DNA of 64,000 nucleotides from Macrobrachium rosenbergii (lineage: Eukaryota > Arthropoda > Malacostraca > Decapoda > Palaemonidae), in contig NC_089744.1 of assembly GCF_040412425.1 (NCBI RefSeq), forward strand, positions 43,217,599 through 43,281,598, in the 5' to 3' direction. Shown here one piece after another: positions 61,300 to 64,000 of the stretch. Below the pieces are notes generated by a model. The model saw only the letters and a list, made by a program, of their open reading frames with translations. It searched no databases and was not told the DNA's origin. Positions within the stretch are counted from its first letter, which is position 1, and every line of letters begins with the position of its first letter. A program made the translations under genes and the position numbers.

Positions 61300-62520
61300 T
61301 TCTGTCAGGTACCTCCCCGGCAAGAAAAATCCCGTAGCAGACGCCCTCTCCAGAGTCGAGTTGAACGCAGTGCAGCTTGGTGTAGATTACCAGGACCTTG
61401 CCAGAGAACAGGCCGCTGACCCAGAAACCCCAGCATACCGCACCGCCATCACATCCCTCAAGTGGCGGGACGTGACCCTCGCCCCGGAGGCCCCAGCCTG
61501 CTCTGTGACATCAGCACAGGCCAGCCCCGCCCTTTGGTTCCAGCCTCACGCCGCCAGTATTCGACATCATTCACGGCCTCTCACACCCCTCCAGCAGGAC
61601 CACGGCCAAACTGCTCTCAAAAAAGTTCGTCTGGCACGGGTGCAAAAGGACGCCACAGCCTGGGCAAAACAGTGCCTGCAGTGCCAGACCAGTAAAGATG
61701 GGTCGTCACACGCAGTCGGGGGTAGGCGAGTTCCCACAGCCAGGCGCCGCCGCCACATCCACATCGACGTCGCCGGGCCCTTCCCCATCAGGCGGATCCA
61801 GATACCTCCTCACGGTGGTTGACCATTCGGACGAGGTGGCCCGGCCACACCCATGCAAGAAGCCACCGCCAGCGTGTGCGCTGAGGCCCTGCTCTCCAGT
61901 TGGGTTAGCCACTTCGGGCGCCCGGATCACATCACAACCGACAGGGGCCCCGCTTTCCTCTCCGAGTTGTGGTCTGCCCTGGCTCAACTGCTGGGAACCA
62001 CGCATCACACCACCACAGCGTACAACCCAGCGGCCAACGGCCTGGTTGAACGTTTCCACAGGTACCTAAAGTCATCCTCATGGCCCGCTGCACCGCCGAG
62101 GACTGGAAACATCAGCTGCCGTGGGTCCTCCTCGGTTGAGGACCGCCCCAGAGCCGACGGCACCCCATCCGCAGCTGAACAAACCCATGGGGAACCCCTC
62201 GTGGTGCCGGGAGAGCTCGTGACGGATGAACGCCACTCCCCATCTCTGCAGAGGCTCCGCGACGTGGCGGCAAGTTCGCCTTGCAGGCGCCATACATCGA
62301 CAAATCAACCACCTTCATGCCACCACAGCTGTCATCCGCCACCCACGTCTTCGCCAGAGTCGACGCCGTCCGTCCACCACTAACTAAGCCCTACAGGGGA
62401 CCCTTCCGCGTGCTGGAGCGAACAGCAAGGCATGCCCAGCTGGCACTCCCAGGCAAGAACGACTGGGTTTCATAGACCGCTAAAGCCCGCCTTCCTGTCG
62501 GAGGGTCCCGCAGCGACGCA
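61300..62520 (+). pseudogene. pol: Gypsy-3 integrase
   Basis: Begins after Y-L-P-G-K-K-N-P-V-A-D-A-L-S (about 61310-61350). The zinc finger H-H...C-L-Q-C is at about 61560-61690. The core has H-I-D-V-A-G-P (first Asp, about 61760), T-T-D-R-G-P-A-F (second Asp, about 61940) and N-P-A-A-N-G-L-V-E-R-F (Glu, about 62025-62055). C-terminal P-Y-R-G-P-F-R-V-L (about 62390) and D-W-V-S (about 62463) match the end of the Gypsy-2 integrase. The D-D-E residues are all present, but frameshifts near 61830 and 62070 break the protein. Confidence 0.9.
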
Positions 62521-62712
62521 GCACCCTTCCGCCCAAACGCACTCCAGCACGCCTCACCCCCAGACACGGGCGCCGCCGCCCCAGGAAGGAACCGCCCAAA
62601 CAGCAGCCTCACAGGCGGGAGGCCCTCAGTTATCTTCAAGGAGCCGCGCACCCTTCAGCGCCCCAGCAGATACAGGGATTAATCAGACGCGTCCCTCGCC
62701 TTGGGGAGTATT

Positions 62713-63135
62713 TGTAAAGTCACCAAATCGGCGCCAGGATAGTGTTTCGACGGCGCCATTAATTAAGTCTCCGCTGAGCTTGTTTTCTTTGGTGACTTCC
62801 CGTTTTCTTCAAGCTCAATTAGTCACGCCTAAAACGTGCCAGGTCACGCATTTTAATCATTTTTACTTTATGGTATTTATACGAATGTCACACATTGTGT
62901 ATCACATGTTTCTTCATTCACAGGCATCAAGACTGTATCTATATTGTAGCTCTGTATGTTTTGTATTGTAATTTGTACTCGTTCACTGCATATTATTGTT
63001 TATTGTTTCGACCTCAGGTCACAGTCAATTCCATTGTCTCTCACGGCCCGGCGTCAGTCGGCCGCAATATAAGCTGCCTGGATCTGTAATAAAGTAGCAG
63101 TAACTTTTACCTGCTCGTTTCTTTGACACCTTACA
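62713..63135 (+). repeat. Gypsy-3 3' LTR
   Basis: Same TG...CA ends as the 5' LTR, with a handful of differences, such as CGACGG for CAGACGG near 62750 and CGGCCCGGCG for CGGTCGGCG near 63044. Preceded by the G-rich CCTTGGGGAGTATT, a weak polypurine tract. Confidence 0.95.
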
Positions 63136-63284
63136 CTGTTGTTAGGATTTGTCGTTGTTGTTGGAACTATCATTATCATTACTTAAATTATTATAGTTCC
63201 GATTCTTTATTGACATTTCTATACATTTATGATAAATGACAAATTTACCATAATCATCACTGACATTCTTTCAACATTATTACG

Positions 63285-63286
<2 letters not shown>

Positions 63287-63325
<39 letters not shown>
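63287..63325. repeat. (AAT)n microsatellite
   Basis: About 13 AAT units. Confidence 0.95.
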
Positions 63326-63327
<2 letters not shown>

Positions 63328-64000
63328 GGGTGACCCTTGGACATTCTCAAGGGGTGCAATCAATCCTACAGGCTGTGTTCAATAAGAAACCTGATAAAAA
63401 CGCAGTTCCGAACTATGCAAGAGGGAATTAATCTTGGACTCGGTGATTTTTCTTGACCCACGTTGGGAAGTTTTACTCTTTCCGTTCCCTCAGGGACTCA
63501 TCTGCCAAAACCCCTTCTCTCCTGTCTTCCCTTTTCCGCGGGCGACTCGAAATTCTTGTTATCCTTAAGCAAATAACCTTCCGAGGTGAGTGGTTTGGGT
63601 GGTATATTGGTTTCGTTACTGAGATTTAAATCAATTTCCCTCTTTCTCCCCGTACTGTTTTTATGCATAGAGAACATGTTAAAACGGATGAAGCATTTCG
63701 GTAACTCCACGATTACTTCTTAGACCTTCTTTAAGGATAGTATTTTTTACCCTGTTGAATAAGAGACCTTTTTTGAAGGCAGTAGTGTTGAACATGATTG
63801 TTGTTTCGACGGCTTTTAATTGGTGAAGGGTCACTCTACGTGCCTTATAACCTTTTCATCAGCGAGTAGCTGGTTTTTTATAAGTTTCCTAAGGTCATAT
63901 AAAAAAGTTCTTATCGTATTTTACTTCCTCTGAAGTTTCGACTGACGCTCTGACGGTCGTCCACTGAGAATTGCAAAAAATGAAGATACATATTAAACTG
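63326..64000. other. Right end, no recognised gene
   Basis: Moderately AT-rich. One copy of CGTTCCCTCAGGGACTCAT (about 63482-63500), also at about 55353. No protein or element could be assigned. Confidence 0.4.

Larger units (their letters stand above)
58066..63135 (+). mobile_element. Gypsy-3: Ty3/gypsy (Mag-like) LTR retrotransposon
   Basis: Two nearly identical LTRs (58066-58489 and 62713-63135) flank gag, protease, RT, RNase H and integrase on the plus strand. The LTRs differ by only a few single-base changes and indels, so insertion is comparatively recent, although the coding region has many frameshifts. The internal region is much more GC-rich than its surroundings. Outer 4-5 bp do not match, so no target duplication is evident. 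Confidence 0.93.

Noticed and set aside
58061..63140. Target-site duplication for Gypsy-3
   Set aside because: The bases outside the two LTRs (GCATT and CTGTT) do not match.
63855..63875. Minus-strand CTGATGA near 63860 as a hammerhead
   Set aside because: The nearest GAAA is far away and no stem II or stem III could be drawn.

Overview
This window is nuclear DNA from an animal, most likely a decapod crustacean (a caridean or penaeid-type shrimp genome). The clues are very long (TA)n, (GA)n and (AAT)n microsatellites, AT-rich background, and several dispersed repeats that I recognise from decapod sequence, including tRNA-derived SINEs. The taxonomic call is an inference; no single-copy host gene was identified with confidence. 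The window is essentially intergenic or intronic DNA built from nested, decayed mobile elements.

Layout. 1-4.3 kb: microsatellites, a 146-bp palindrome with hammerhead-like cores, one copy of dispersed repeat A and a minus-strand hammerhead-like motif next to a (TA)n tract. 4.34-6.61 kb: a Mutator-like (MULE/Phantom-type) DNA transposon with a FLYWCH finger, a broken transposase and inverted repeats made of short tandem subrepeats. 6.6-27.1 kb: mostly unique AT-rich sequence with microsatellites, two SINEs, a LINE C-terminal remnant and one open stretch that could be a host exon on the minus strand. 27.1-33.4 kb: Penelope-like retroelements (PLEs). A GIY-YIG C-terminal remnant is followed by two almost full-length copies arranged head-to-head as a palindrome of about 5.4 kb, with (TA)n at both outer ends. 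33.4-37.6 kb: little recognisable sequence.

37.7-45.7 kb: a minus-strand Ty3/gypsy-like element (Gypsy-1) that keeps gag and a damaged protease but has lost pol. Its upstream LTR is interrupted by a hAT transposon with an exact 8-bp target duplication. 46.65-51.45 kb: Gypsy-2, minus strand, with two LTRs and decayed gag-PR-RT-RNaseH-IN. 58.07-63.14 kb: Gypsy-3, plus strand, with two LTRs of about 424 bp and the same domain order, strikingly GC-rich. Gypsy-2 and Gypsy-3 share an unusual C-Y-H / F-G / C / P-C zinc-knuckle signature and closely similar integrases, so they belong to related (probably Mag-like) lineages.

Every mobile element seen has frameshifts or stops, so none looks autonomous now. 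The most interesting signals are the inverted PLE pair, the repeated link between hammerhead-like motifs and (TA)n tracts, the miniature palindrome at 1.3 kb that mimics the large one, the MULE with subrepeat-built ends, and the array of TTC/GAA palindromic units in the Gypsy-1 leader.
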